A stretch of 60,110 nt of DNA from an uncultured Allobosea sp. (GCF_945956895.1 NZ_CAMFJF010000023.1:1-60110), one strand, 5' to 3'; positions 33,372-42,290 are shown, counted from the first letter of the stretch. Notes: generated by a model not told the origin, from the letters alone. Numbers and translations: made by a program.

Positions 33372-36083
33372 ATGAGCGAGGTAGAGCGCCGCAAGGCGCC
33401 CGACACGATCGACGGCATCCGGCAGCGGCTGAGCCGTCTCGCACTGGCTTCGCGCGCCTCGCTTGGCTGGGAGCGGCTCTGGCCACGGCTGTGGCTGCCG
33501 CTCGGCGTCGTTCTCGCCTTCCTCGCCGTGTCCTGGTTCGGACTGTGGACCCATCTTCCCTGGTACGGGCGGATGGTCGGCGTGCTCGCCTTTGCGGGAG
33601 CCTTTGCCGCCAGTCTCTGGCATGTCGCCCGCCTCGTGCTGCCGACGCATCGCGACGCGCTGACGCGGCTCGACCGTTCCTTTGCCGAGGGGCATCGCCC
33701 GGCCTCCGCGCTGGAGGACAGCCTGGCGATCGGCTCGGCCGACCCGGTTTCGCAGGCGCTGTGGAAGCTGCATGTCGAGCGCCAGAGCCGGCAGGTTGCG
33801 GCGCTGCGCGTCCAGCCGCCGCAGCCGCGCATGGCAAGCCACGACAGGCTGGCGCTGCGCGCCGTGCCGCTGCTCGCCGCCGTCACCGGCTTCTTCGTCG
33901 CCGGCCCCGAGGTCACGCAGCGCCTTTCCGCCGCCTTCGACTGGAAGGGCCCCTCCGCCATAGCCGCCTCGACCCGGATCGACGCCTGGATCGATCCGCC
34001 CGCCTATACGCGCCTGCCGCCGATTCTGATCGATTTCGCCAAGCTGGCGAGCCCCAATCTCAGCGCGCCCGAAAAATCCGTCATCGTCGTGCGCATCGCC
34101 GGCAAGACGAACATGGACGTCGCCACCACCGGCCGACTCGACCTGATCAAGCCGGAGGCGAAGGAGGGCGAGGGCAAGGACGACCAGGCCAAGCCGCCGG
34201 TCGGGGGGCAGCAAGCCGTTCTGGAGAAGCGCTTCACGCTTGCCGGCAACGGCACGCTGAAGCTCACCGGCAGCGGCGCACCGGGCGCGACGCTTTCGAT
34301 CACCGCCATTGCCGATCAGCCGCCGACCATCGCCTTCACCGATCCGCCGAAGCCGGTCACCGGCGCGCAGTCGGGCGGCCTCGCCATCACCTACAAGGCC
34401 AAGGACGATTACGGCATCGCCTCGATCGAGGTGAATGTCTCGCGTCCTGACGCTGGGAAAGGCGGGCGCTCGCTGGTCGAGCCGCCGAAGCAGAATCTCG
34501 CCGTGCCGTCCTCCGCCTCGGGCGAGGAGGAGAACAAGAGCACGGTCGATTTCTCGGCCCATCCCTGGGCCGGCGCCAAGGTCAAGATGGTGCTGATCGC
34601 CAAGGACGAGGCCGGACAGGAAGGCCGCAGCGAGCCGCTCGAGGTCGTGCTGCCGCAGCGCACCTTCACCAAGCCGCTGGCCAAGGCGCTGGTCGAGCAG
34701 CGCCGCAAGCTCGTCATGGATGTCGAGGACCGCTCCAAGGTCCAGCTCGCCATGGACGCGCTGATGATCGAGCCCAACCTGTTCATGCAGGAGACCGGCG
34801 TCTATCTCGGCATGCGCATGCTGACCGAGCGCCTGCGCCGGGCCGCCGGCGACGACGCGCTGCGCGAGGTTTCCGAGCTGATGTGGGCGATGGCCCTCCA
34901 GCTCGAGGACGGCGACATGTCCGATGCCGAGCGGGCGCTGCGGCAGGCGCAGGAGAACCTGCAGCAGGCGCTGGAGCGTGGCGCGTCCGAGGAGGAGATC
35001 AAGAAGCTCACCGACGAGATGCGCCGGGCCATGGACAATTTCATGCGCCAGCTCGCCGAGCAGATGATGCGCCAGCAACAGCAGAACGGCGACCGCGATC
35101 AGGCCCGCCTGCCCGAGAATTTCCGGACCGTGACGCCGCGCGACCTGCAGAACATGCTCGACCGTATCGAGGAACTTTCGAAGCGCGGCGACATGGCTGA
35201 GGCGCAGCGCCTGATGGAAGAGCTCAACCGGATGCTCAACAACCTCCAGATGGCGCGTCCGGGCCAACAGGACCCGCGCCAGCGCGAGATGAACCAGGCG
35301 CTCGGCGATCTCGACCGGATGACGCGCGACCAGCAGAACCTGCGCGACGAGACCTATCAGAACGAGCAGCGTCGCCAGCAGGGACAGGGCCAGACCCAGC
35401 GCGGCCAGCGCCCCGGCCAGCAGCAGGCGCGGCCCGGCCAGCGCCAGCAGGGCCAGCAAGGGCAGCGCGGGCAACAGGGTCAACGCGGCCAGCAGCCGGG
35501 GCAGCAGCCCGGCGAGCAGGGCGAGGACGGCGAAGGCGGCGAGGGCATGCAGGGCCAGAGCGGCCAGGGGCAGGGCTTGTCGCAGCGCCAGCAGGCCCTG
35601 CGCGAGCGCCTGCAGGATCTGCAGCGCCGGATGCGCGGCATGGGCGCGCCGCAGAACGGCGAACTCGACGAGGCCGAAGACGCGATGCGCGAGGCGGAAA
35701 GCCAGCTCGGCCAGGGCCAGGGCGAGGGCGCCCTCGACGCGCAGGGCCGTGCGCTCGAAGCCCTGCGCAAGGGCGGCCAGAACCTCGCCCAGCAGATGCA
35801 GGGCCAGCCCGGCGAGGGCGAAGGCGACGGGCAGGCCTATGGCGAGCCGGACGGACGGCAGCAGGGCCGGCCTTCGGCGCAGCAGCGCGGCAGCGAGGAC
35901 CCGCTCGGCCGGCCGCAGCGTCAGCGCGACTGGGCCGACGGCCGGGTCAAGGTGCCCGGCGCCGACGAGAGCGCGACCCAGCGGGCGCGGCGCATTCTCG
36001 AGGAGCTGCGCAAGCGGCTCGGCGATCCCTTAAGGCCGGCGGAAGAGCTGGATTATCTGGAGCGGCTGCTGCGGCGGAATTGA
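33372..36083 (+). CDS. TIGR02302-family large membrane protein with Gln-rich tail
   Basis: A 903-residue protein found next to lysA in many alphaproteobacteria. Residues 1-70 contain two membrane segments (LWLPLGVVLAFLAVSWFGL, MVGVLAFAGAFAASLW) and a third near 170. A large periplasmic region with DUF4175-type beta domains follows to about residue 470, then a helical part (LRRAAGDDALREVSELMW) and a low-complexity stretch of Gln, Gly and Arg (about residues 670-740), ending in a helical tail ILEELRKRLGDPLRPAEELD. Function unknown. ATG at 33372 has GGAG 7 bp upstream and is preferred over 33348. Confidence 0.9.
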   Translation: MSEVERRKAPDTIDGIRQRLSRLALASRASLGWERLWPRLWLPLGVVLAFLAVSWFGLWTHLPWYGRMVGVLAFAGAFAASLWHVARLVLPTHRDALTRLDRSFAEGHRPASALEDSLAIGSADPVSQALWKLHVERQSRQVAALRVQPPQPRMASHDRLALRAVPLLAAVTGFFVAGPEVTQRLSAAFDWKGPSAIAASTRIDAWIDPPAYTRLPPILIDFAKLASPNLSAPEKSVIVVRIAGKTNMDVATTGRLDLIKPEAKEGEGKDDQAKPPVGGQQAVLEKRFTLAGNGTLKLTGSGAPGATLSITAIADQPPTIAFTDPPKPVTGAQSGGLAITYKAKDDYGIASIEVNVSRPDAGKGGRSLVEPPKQNLAVPSSASGEEENKSTVDFSAHPWAGAKVKMVLIAKDEAGQEGRSEPLEVVLPQRTFTKPLAKALVEQRRKLVMDVEDRSKVQLAMDALMIEPNLFMQETGVYLGMRMLTERLRRAAGDDALREVSELMWAMALQLEDGDMSDAERALRQAQENLQQALERGASEEEIKKLTDEMRRAMDNFMRQLAEQMMRQQQQNGDRDQARLPENFRTVTPRDLQNMLDRIEELSKRGDMAEAQRLMEELNRMLNNLQMARPGQQDPRQREMNQALGDLDRMTRDQQNLRDETYQNEQRRQQGQGQTQRGQRPGQQQARPGQRQQGQQGQRGQQGQRGQQPGQQPGEQGEDGEGGEGMQGQSGQGQGLSQRQQALRERLQDLQRRMRGMGAPQNGELDEAEDAMREAESQLGQGQGEGALDAQGRALEALRKGGQNLAQQMQGQPGEGEGDGQAYGEPDGRQQGRPSAQQRGSEDPLGRPQRQRDWADGRVKVPGADESATQRARRILEELRKRLGDPLRPAEELDYLERLLRRN

Positions 36084-36097
36084 GCGGGGTCAAGGCC

Positions 36098-36200
36098 GTC
36101 ATGCTCGGGCTTGACCCGAGCATCTTGTGACCAGCGCGTGCCGGAGCTTTCTCTTGCAAGAGATTCTTGGGTCTTCGCTCCGCTCCGCCCGAGAATGACG
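36098..36200. repeat. Palindromic repeat, family E (second copy)
   Basis: GTCATGCTCGGGCTTGACCC GAGCATC, then GAGATTCTTGGGTC...CCCGAGAATGACG. It follows the TIGR02302 gene and is next to a family C copy. Confidence 0.8.
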
Positions 36201-36242
36201 AGCTCGTTTCTGGAAGCTCGAGGGGTTTTCATGCAAGCACGC

Positions 36243-36337
36243 CGTCATTCCGGACAAGCCGCGAAGCGGCGCTGATCCGGAATCCATTGAAGGGCTTAGG
36301 CGCTCTACGATGGATTCGGGGTCAAGCCCGGGATGAC
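36243..36337. repeat. Palindromic repeat, family C-like (diverged copy)
   Basis: GTCATTCCGGACAAGCCGCG...GATCCGGAATCCATTG with the partner ATGGATTCGGGGTCAAGCCC GGGATGAC. The two arms come from slightly different sub-versions, suggesting an exchange between copies. Confidence 0.75.
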
Positions 36338-36365
36338 GCGGGATTCCACGTTAAATCGGTAGACT

Positions 36366-37223
36366 CTAGACCTTCCGTCCGCCCCCGCTCGCCACCAGAG
36401 CCCCGACGACAATGAGCGCGCAGGAGGCCGCGAGCAGCCAGCTTGCCGGGGCATAGCCGAACAGCACGAGGATCAGCGTCGAGAGCACCGGCGCGGCATA
36501 GGAGGCGACGCCGAGCAGGGCGACGTCGCCCTGCTTCATGCCGATATCCCAGACCACGAAGGCGAGCCCGATCGAGCCGAGGCCGAGACCGAGCACGCCA
36601 CCCCATTCGACAGATGTCAGCGACCAGAGCGTGGTCTCGAAGTCGAAATGGCAGGCGAGCGCCGGGATTGCGCAGCCCAGCATCGTCACGCAGAGACTTT
36701 CGGAGGGCACGTTGGCGAAGCGGCGCGAGGCCACCGAATAGCTCGCCCAGACGAAGGCGCCGAGCGCTGCCAGGACATGACCGAGCGCCAGCCCGCTGCC
36801 GCTTCCAAGGCCGCCGGAGACCAGAAGGGCGGTCGCCACCAATCCGATCAGCGCGCCGACAAGGTGGCGGGGCTTGAGCCCGCCGCCCGGCAGCAGCGCG
36901 GCGAAAAGCACGATCAGGAGCGGCCAGAGGTAATGGATCAGGTTCGCTTCGGCAGCCGGAGCCGTCTTCACCGCGGCATAATAGAGCGCGGTGTCGCCGA
37001 ACGGCCCGTAGAGCCCGAGCGCGAAGGAGGCCGGCGTTGGCCGGATGCGCGAGAGCTGTCGGCGCAAAGCCGTGATCGCGAGGATCAGCAGGCCACCGAT
37101 GACGAAGGTCATGGCGACGAGCTGGAAGGGCGGGACGCGGCCCGACATCGCCGTGAACAGCGCAAGCGTCGACCAGAGCAGGATGGCGCAGAAGCCGATG
37201 AGGGTCGCGGTGCGGGTGGTCAT
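36366..37223 (-). CDS. EamA/DMT-family exporter, YddG-like
   Basis: A 285-residue inner-membrane protein with ten predicted helices in two EamA halves. The N-terminus (LIGFCAILLWSTLALFTAMS), GLYGPFGDTALYYAAVKTAP and the second-half VWDIGMKQGDVALLGVASYAAP resemble the aromatic amino acid exporter YddG. Substrate is not certain. It is divergent from an MFS exporter. Confidence 0.85.
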   Translation of the reverse strand: MTTRTATLIGFCAILLWSTLALFTAMSGRVPPFQLVAMTFVIGGLLILAITALRRQLSRIRPTPASFALGLYGPFGDTALYYAAVKTAPAAEANLIHYLWPLLIVLFAALLPGGGLKPRHLVGALIGLVATALLVSGGLGSGSGLALGHVLAALGAFVWASYSVASRRFANVPSESLCVTMLGCAIPALACHFDFETTLWSLTSVEWGGVLGLGLGSIGLAFVVWDIGMKQGDVALLGVASYAAPVLSTLILVLFGYAPASWLLAASCALIVVGALVASGGGRKV

Positions 37224-37315
37224 GGGAGGCCGGGAATGGAGATCGCGCGGCGATAGCAGGTTTCGCCGGGCTTGCCGATGGGGAGGGGCAGACGCGTTTC
37301 AGTCAACTCGGGCAG

Positions 37316-37354
37316 CGCGGGATCCCCTCTCCTGTAAGGAGAGGGGATCCCGCG
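37316..37354. repeat. Perfect 18-bp hairpin between two divergent exporter genes
   Basis: CGCGGGATCCCCTCTCCT and AGGAGAGGGGATCCCGCG are exact complements with a GTA loop, followed by CCTTTT on the forward strand. It lies about 110 bp before the MFS start. No forward gene ends here, so it is not an ordinary gene-end terminator; it is either a leader structure of the MFS gene or a REP-like unit related to family F (shared CCCTCTCCT). Confidence 0.8.
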
Positions 37355-37467
37355 CCTTTTGCGACCTTCGGCGGCGGCATGCTGCGCTGCAACTCAGCCT
37401 TGCAGCCATGGGCGCCATGCTCCCGGCCCCGTTGACCGCTCGCGCAAGGCGGCTCATTGCCTGCTTT

Positions 37468-38670
37468 ATGACCACGATCCCGCTGCAATCCGCCGCGCGC
37501 CGCCCGCTGATGCCGGTTCTGGCGGCGCTCAGCGTCGCGCATCTGTTGAACGATCTCGTCCAGTCGATGATCCCGGCGCTCTATCCGCTGTTCAAGGAGA
37601 ATTATCAGCTCGATTTCGTGCAGATCGGCCTGATCACGCTCGCCTTCCAGGTGACGTCGTCGCTGCTGCAGCCGATCCTCGGCTTCGTCACCGACCGCAA
37701 GCCCTGGCCCTATGCGATGGTCGCCGGCATGTGCTCGACGCTGGCGGGCCTGCTGATGCTCTCCTTCGCCCATAGCTATGCGGTCGTCTTGCTCGCGGCG
37801 GGGCTGATCGGGCTCGGCTCGGCGGTGTTCCACCCGGAAGCGACGCGGATGGCGCGCCATGCCGCGGCAGGCCGGCAGGGGCTGGCGCAGGGCGTGTTCC
37901 AGGTCGGCGGCCATATCGGTTATTCCGTCGGCCCGCTGCTGGCGGCGGCGGTGGTGATGCCGCGCGGCCAGACGAGCCTGTCCTGGTTCTCCGGTGTGGT
38001 GCTGGTGGCGATGCTGGTGATGGGCTGGCTCGGTTCGCGCTATTCGGCGATGCGGCGCGAGCAGAAGTCGTCATCGAGCCATGCGGAAGAAACGGCGAGC
38101 CATGGCCTGCCGCATGGCCGCGTGCTGCTGGCGATGGCCGTGCTGGTCATGCTGCTGATCTCGAAGAACGGCTACACGGCGGCCTTCACCTCCTATTACA
38201 CCTTCTACCTGATCGAGCGCTTCGGCATCCAGATCCAGCTCTCGCAGATCATGTTGTTCCTCTATCTCGTCGTCGGCGCCATCGGCGTGATCGTCGGCGG
38301 CATGATCGGCGACCGGATCGGCCGCGACCGGGTGATCTGGCTGTCGATCCTGGGCTCGCTGCCCTTCGCGCTGATGCTGCCTCATGCCGACCTGTTCTGG
38401 ACCGGCGTGCTCAGCATCGTCGTCTCCTTCATCATGTCGAGCGCCTTCTCGGCGATCCTGATCTACGCGATCGACCTCGTGCCGCATCGGGTCGGACTCG
38501 TCGGCGGGCTGTTCTACGGCCTGTCCTTCGGGCTCGGCGGCGTCGCGGCGGCCGGCATCGGCCTGCTCGCCGACAAGATCGGCATCATCGAGGTGTTCAA
38601 GATCTGCGCCTGGCTGCCGGCCTTCGGCCTGCTGACCTTCCTGCTGCCGAAGAGCGGGCGTCAGAGCTGA
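37468..38670 (+). CDS. fsr: MFS transporter, fosmidomycin-resistance (Fsr) type
   Basis: A 400-residue major facilitator with 12 predicted helices. VAHLLNDLVQSMIPALYPLF and GLGSAVFHPEATRMARHAAAG are the Fsr hallmarks; the cytoplasmic loop MRREQKSSSSHAEE separates the halves. Fsr exports fosmidomycin in E. coli; the natural substrate here is unknown. ATG at 37468 is selected because the ORF upstream to 37045 runs through the divergent exporter. Confidence 0.9.
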   Translation: MTTIPLQSAARRPLMPVLAALSVAHLLNDLVQSMIPALYPLFKENYQLDFVQIGLITLAFQVTSSLLQPILGFVTDRKPWPYAMVAGMCSTLAGLLMLSFAHSYAVVLLAAGLIGLGSAVFHPEATRMARHAAAGRQGLAQGVFQVGGHIGYSVGPLLAAAVVMPRGQTSLSWFSGVVLVAMLVMGWLGSRYSAMRREQKSSSSHAEETASHGLPHGRVLLAMAVLVMLLISKNGYTAAFTSYYTFYLIERFGIQIQLSQIMLFLYLVVGAIGVIVGGMIGDRIGRDRVIWLSILGSLPFALMLPHADLFWTGVLSIVVSFIMSSAFSAILIYAIDLVPHRVGLVGGLFYGLSFGLGGVAAAGIGLLADKIGIIEVFKICAWLPAFGLLTFLLPKSGRQS

Positions 38671-38714
38671 GTGGGAGGCGCTGGCCTTCTCTAATGCCAG
38701 CTAGCCAGATTGGC

Positions 38715-38743
38715 TTGAACATACAGAGAACATAGTATATGCT
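38715..38743 (+). promoter_or_regulatory. Promoter with LexA (SOS) box
   Basis: GAACATACAGAGAAC (38717-38731) is an exact GAAC-N7-GAAC site, the direct-repeat operator of alphaproteobacterial LexA. It overlaps a promoter with TTGAAC (38715-38720), a 17-bp spacer and TATGCT (38738-38743). A second GAAC...GTTC pair (AGAGAACA/TGTTCTCT, 38726-38753) surrounds the -10. Repression by LexA and induction by DNA damage are expected for the gene at 38771. Confidence 0.75.
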
Positions 38744-38770
38744 TTGTTCTCTTCCGTGGGGATAGCGATC

Positions 38771-39019
38771 ATGGCGAACAACACGAAGCAGACGTCATCA
38801 GATGTGGCAGCTCAGGCTGCTGCTACTCTCAGCGATCCGAACTCGTCGGCCATCGCTCGAAGCTTGGCTGGTTCCGCGCTTTCGCAGTCGGGGACTGGTC
38901 GGCAGACCGGCGCCGAAATGGAAGATAAGGCTTCGCGGGTGCTCACGAGCACAAAATACAGCGAAGACACGAAGGCGCTTGCCGGGTCTGTTTTGTCTCA
39001 AGCGAACAAGAAGCGGTAG
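38771..39019 (+). CDS. Small hypothetical protein under a LexA box
   Basis: An 82-residue hydrophilic protein (starts MANNTKQTSSDVAAQA). It contains an internal repeat: LSDPNSSAIARSLAGSALSQ and LTSTKYSEDTKALAGSVLSQ share LAGS(A/V)LSQ with a spacer of about 40 residues. No Cys, no signal peptide, no membrane segment. Composition and codon use are less GC-biased than neighbours. Similar short proteins of unknown function are common in bacteria. Its promoter carries a LexA site, so a part in the DNA-damage response is inferred. Confidence 0.75.
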   Translation: MANNTKQTSSDVAAQAAATLSDPNSSAIARSLAGSALSQSGTGRQTGAEMEDKASRVLTSTKYSEDTKALAGSVLSQANKKR

Positions 39020-39084
39020 CCTCGCAAGCTGAGATAGGCTGCCTCCACTTGGAAGGGCGGAGGCAGCTTATTGATGTTGTGCCC

Positions 39085-39810
39085 TCAGGCCATGTACTGG
39101 CCGCCATTGGCGGAGAGGGTCGAGCCGGTGATGAAGCCGGCATCGTCGCTGGCGAGGAACACGACCGCGCGCGCGATCTCCTCGGGCTCGCCGAGGCGGC
39201 CGACCGGGATATGCGGCAGGATCGACTTCTCGATCACGGCCGGATCGATCGCCTTGACCATCTCGGTCGCGATATAGCCGGGGCAGATCGCGTTGACCGT
39301 GATGCCGGCGCGGGCGCCTTCCTGGGCCAGCGCCTTGACGAAGCCGATATCGCCGGCCTTGGCGGCTGAATAGTTGACCTGGCCCATCTGGCCCTTCTGG
39401 CCGTTGATCGAGGAGATGCAGATGACGCGACCGAACTTGCGCGCGCGCATGCCTTCCCAGACCGGGCGGGTCATGTTGAAGAGCGAGTTCAGGTTGGTGT
39501 TGATCACCGCGTCCCACTGCTCCTTGGTCATCTTGTGGAACATGCCGTCGCGGGTGATGCCGGCATTGTTGACGAGCACGTCGACCGGCCCGAGATCGGC
39601 CTCGACCTTGGCGATGCCGGCGACGCAGGAATCATAGTTCGAGACGTCCCATTTATAGGTCTTGATGCCGGTTTCGGCCGTGAACCTGGCAGCAGCCTCG
39701 TCATTGCCGGCATAGCTCGCGGCGACATTGTAGCCGGCCGCCTTCAGACCCTTCGAGATCGCCTCGCCGATACCGCGCGAGCCCCCTGTAACCAATGCCA
39801 CCTTCGCCAT
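39085..39810 (-). CDS. phaB: Acetoacetyl-CoA reductase
   Basis: A 241-residue NADPH-dependent short-chain dehydrogenase that makes (R)-3-hydroxybutyryl-CoA for PHB. The cofactor site is ALVTGGSRGIGEAISKGLKA, the active site Ser-Tyr-Lys is in ISSINGQKGQMGQVNYSAAK, and the end STLSANGGQYMA is diagnostic of PhaB. It is downstream of phaA and DUF1737 on the same strand; the PHA synthase gene is not in the window. Confidence 0.96.
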   Translation of the reverse strand: MAKVALVTGGSRGIGEAISKGLKAAGYNVAASYAGNDEAAARFTAETGIKTYKWDVSNYDSCVAGIAKVEADLGPVDVLVNNAGITRDGMFHKMTKEQWDAVINTNLNSLFNMTRPVWEGMRARKFGRVICISSINGQKGQMGQVNYSAAKAGDIGFVKALAQEGARAGITVNAICPGYIATEMVKAIDPAVIEKSILPHIPVGRLGEPEEIARAVVFLASDDAGFITGSTLSANGGQYMA

Positions 39811-39892
39811 AGGCCAGTCTCCCTTCCAGTGATCGGTCCAGATCGTCTTGCGTTCTTACAGATGCGAATTGGCGATCCAGTTCTTTGTTTCA

Positions 39893-39938
39893 GCACCGGA
39901 TTCACCCGAAAAGTGCATTCCACTTTTCGGTCCGCTGC
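39893..39938. repeat. Palindromic repeat, family D (second copy)
   Basis: GCACCGGATTCACCCGAAAAG and CTTTTCGGTCCGCTGC, about 46 bp, in the gap between phaB and the DUF1737 gene. Related to 14636-14681. Confidence 0.75.
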
Positions 39939-39953
39939 TCCGGCTTGCCGCCG

Positions 39954-40169
39954 TTATTGTTCAGACAGCTTCAAGGTGGGCGCGTAGGTCGCGTCCACGT
40001 CCTTGATGATGGCCTGGCCACAGATGACGCGACCCTGGGTCGCGTCGAAGGTCAGGGTCGGCTGGCCGTAGAGCGACCAGCCGAGACTCAGCGCCTCGGA
40101 AACCCGATGACAGAAGGAGGCGTCATCGGGCCCGGTGAGATAGCGGTAGAGCGTGGTACGCTTCGCCAC
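39954..40169 (-). CDS. DUF1737 protein between phaA and phaB
   Basis: A 71-residue protein with start GTG at 40169, 17 bp downstream of phaA. TLYRYLTGPDDASFCHRVSE and ALSLGWSLYGQPTLTFDA are typical of DUF1737, whose members are small basic proteins of unknown function. Location inside the phaA-phaB unit suggests cotranscription. Any role in PHB metabolism is inference. Confidence 0.82.
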   Translation of the reverse strand: MAKRTTLYRYLTGPDDASFCHRVSEALSLGWSLYGQPTLTFDATQGRVICGQAIIKDVDATYAPTLKLSEQ

Positions 40170-40186
40170 GGGCTGGGGCGCTTTTC

Positions 40187-41365
40187 TCAGCGCTCCACGG
40201 CCATGGCGACGCCCATGCCGCCGCCGATGCAGAGCGTGGCGAGGCCCTTCTTGGCATCGCGCTTGGCCATCTCGTGCAGCAGCGTCACCAGCACGCGGGC
40301 GCCGGAAGCGCCGATGGGGTGGCCGATCGCGATCGCGCCGCCATTGACGTTGACGATGTCCGGGTTCCAGCCGAGGTCCTTGTTGACCGCCAGAGCCTGC
40401 GCCGCGAAGGCCTCGTTGGCCTCGACGAGGTCGAGATCGCCGACCTTCCAGCCGGCCTTCTCGAGCGCCTTGCGGGTCGAGGGGATCGGGCCGGTGCCCA
40501 TGATCGCCGGATCGACGCCCGCCGTCGCCCAGGAGGCGATGCGGGCGAGCGGGGTGAGGCCGCGGCGGGCCGCTTCCTTGGCGGTCATGATGACGAGCGC
40601 GGCGGCGCCGTCATTGAGGCCCGAGGCGTTGCCGGCGGTCACCGTGCCGTCCTTCGAGAAGGCGGGCTTCAGCTTGGCCATGGCCTCGATCGTGGCGCCA
40701 TGGCGCGGGTACTCGTCAGTGTCGACAACGATGTCGCCCTTGCGGGTCGAGATGGTGACCGGCGCGATCTCGTCCTTGAACTTGCCGGCCTTCTGGGCAG
40801 CCTCGGCCTTGTTCTGCGAGCCGACGGCGAAGCGGTCCTGCTCCTCGCGGCTGATCTGGTACTTGGTCGCGACGTTCTCGGCGGTCGTGCCCATGTGGTA
40901 GCCGTGGAAGGCGTCCCAGAGGCCGTCCTTGATCATGGTGTCGACGAACTTGACGTCGCCCATCTTGGTGCCGGCGCGCATATAGGACGCGTGCGGGGCG
41001 AGCGACATCGATTCCATGCCGCCGGCGACGATGACGTTGGCGTCGCCGGCGGCGATCTGCTGCAGGCCGATGGCGACGGTGCGCAGGCCCGAGCCGCAGA
41101 GCTGGTTCAGGCCCCAGGCGGTCTTCTCCTGCGGGATGCCGGCGGCCATCGCGGCCTGGCGGGCCGGATTCTGGCCCTGGCCGGCGGCGAGCACCTGGCC
41201 CATCACCAGCTCGTCGACCTCGACGGCCTCGACCTTGGCGCGGCGCAGCGCTTCCTTGATCGCGACGGCGGCGAGATCATGGGCGGGAGTGTTGGCAAAA
41301 GCGCCGTTGAAGGCGCCGACCGCCGTGCGTGCCGCACCGACGATCACGATATCCGAATCTGCCAT
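40187..41365 (-). CDS. phaA: Acetyl-CoA acetyltransferase (beta-ketothiolase)
   Basis: A 392-residue thiolase condensing two acetyl-CoA to acetoacetyl-CoA, the first step of PHB synthesis. The acylated Cys is in [14 protein letters not shown] (about residue 88), the His in [17 protein letters not shown] (about 348) and the second Cys in [13 protein letters not shown] (about 378). ATG at 41365 gives [19 protein letters not shown]; the in-frame extension to 41398 is not conserved. Divergent from phaR. Confidence 0.97.
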   Translation of the reverse strand: MADSDIVIVGAARTAVGAFNGAFANTPAHDLAAVAIKEALRRAKVEAVEVDELVMGQVLAAGQGQNPARQAAMAAGIPQEKTAWGLNQLCGSGLRTVAIGLQQIAAGDANVIVAGGMESMSLAPHASYMRAGTKMGDVKFVDTMIKDGLWDAFHGYHMGTTAENVATKYQISREEQDRFAVGSQNKAEAAQKAGKFKDEIAPVTISTRKGDIVVDTDEYPRHGATIEAMAKLKPAFSKDGTVTAGNASGLNDGAAALVIMTAKEAARRGLTPLARIASWATAGVDPAIMGTGPIPSTRKALEKAGWKVGDLDLVEANEAFAAQALAVNKDLGWNPDIVNVNGGAIAIGHPIGASGARVLVTLLHEMAKRDAKKGLATLCIGGGMGVAMAVER

Positions 41366-41573
41366 GAGAGGGTTCCTCGCTTGTTGTTGCGGCTGCACCG
41401 CTCCCGCCGGCCCAACCGTTCCCCGCCACCTTCGAAGCCTGTCGCGACGGCGTCAAGACGGGCGCGAGTCGAAATCGACCGAGGTAGCGCCGCCGGCGTG
41501 ACGTAAGGGACGGCATATTCCTGTGCTTGCAGGGCCTTCGACCGATTTTTGCCGCATTCGCTCAAAGAGCTTG

Positions 41574-41586
41574 CGGTGCAGCACCG
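41574..41586. promoter_or_regulatory. Palindrome CGGTGCAGCACCG between phaA and phaR
   Basis: A 13-bp inverted repeat centred on A at 41580 lies in the 303-bp gap between the divergent phaA and phaR. PhaR regulators recognise TGC/GCA-type inverted sequences, so this is a candidate operator for autoregulation of phaR and/or control of phaA. The rest of the gap shows nothing else recognisable. Binding is not shown. Confidence 0.4.
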
Positions 41587-41668
41587 ACAGGCTATCGTCT
41601 GACCATGGGAGACCGTTTCGCCGAGCACGCCGGAACCACTGGCGGCCGCGATCAACGTCAAGCGGGAT

Positions 41669-42274
41669 ATGATGGCCAGCGATAAAGAACCGACCGTCAT
41701 CAAGAAATACGCCAATCGGCGTCTCTATCATACGGGCACCAGTTCCTATGTGACCTTGGAGGACCTCGCCGGGCTCGTGCGCTCGGGCGAGGATTTCGTG
41801 GTCTATGACGCGAAGTCGGGGGAAGACATCACCCGTTCGGTGCTGGCGCAGATCATCTTCGACGAGGAAGCCAAGGACGGGCAGAACCTGCTGCCGATCG
41901 CCTTCCTGCGCCAGCTGATCCGCTTCTACGGCGACAGCATGCAGGCATTGGTGCCGCGCTACCTCGAGTTCTCGATGGAGAACTTGACGCAGGAGCAGAG
42001 CAAGTTCCGCGAGCAGATGGCCAAGGCTTTCGGCGGCTCGGCCTTCGGCGGCAACGCGCTCGACGCCATCCAGGCGCAGACGCGGGCCAACATGCAGATG
42101 TTCCAGGAAGCCTTCCGGCTGTTCAATCCGTTCACCGCGGCGGCGCAGGCCAAGCAGGAAGCAGCCGCCGGCGCGAAGCCCGCGGCGGAAGCCGGCAACG
42201 GCGACATCGGCGATCTCAAGCGCGAGCTCAACGAGATGCGCGAGAGGCTGGACAAGCTGTCGCGCTCGCGCTGA
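41669..42274 (+). CDS. phaR: Polyhydroxyalkanoate synthesis repressor PhaR
   Basis: A 201-residue regulator. The N-terminal DNA-binding domain VIKKYANRRLYHTGTSSYVT is the PhaR signature; EEDLAGLVRSG-type and DITRSVLAQIIFDEE follow, then the granule-associated domain (LPIAFLRQLIRFYGDSMQAL). The tail has an alanine-rich linker and a short coiled coil (LKRELNEMRERLDKLSRSR). PhaR senses PHB and represses phasin and PHB genes. Two adjacent ATG codons (41669, 41672) are possible starts. A terminator follows. Confidence 0.95.
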   Translation: MMASDKEPTVIKKYANRRLYHTGTSSYVTLEDLAGLVRSGEDFVVYDAKSGEDITRSVLAQIIFDEEAKDGQNLLPIAFLRQLIRFYGDSMQALVPRYLEFSMENLTQEQSKFREQMAKAFGGSAFGGNALDAIQAQTRANMQMFQEAFRLFNPFTAAAQAKQEAAAGAKPAAEAGNGDIGDLKRELNEMRERLDKLSRSR

Positions 42275-42290
42275 GCCAAGGCAAGTGATT

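Noticed and set aside
41366..41668. Possible tRNA or small gene in the phaA-phaR gap
   Set aside because: No tRNA arms or T-loop sequence; the short frames lack start signals.
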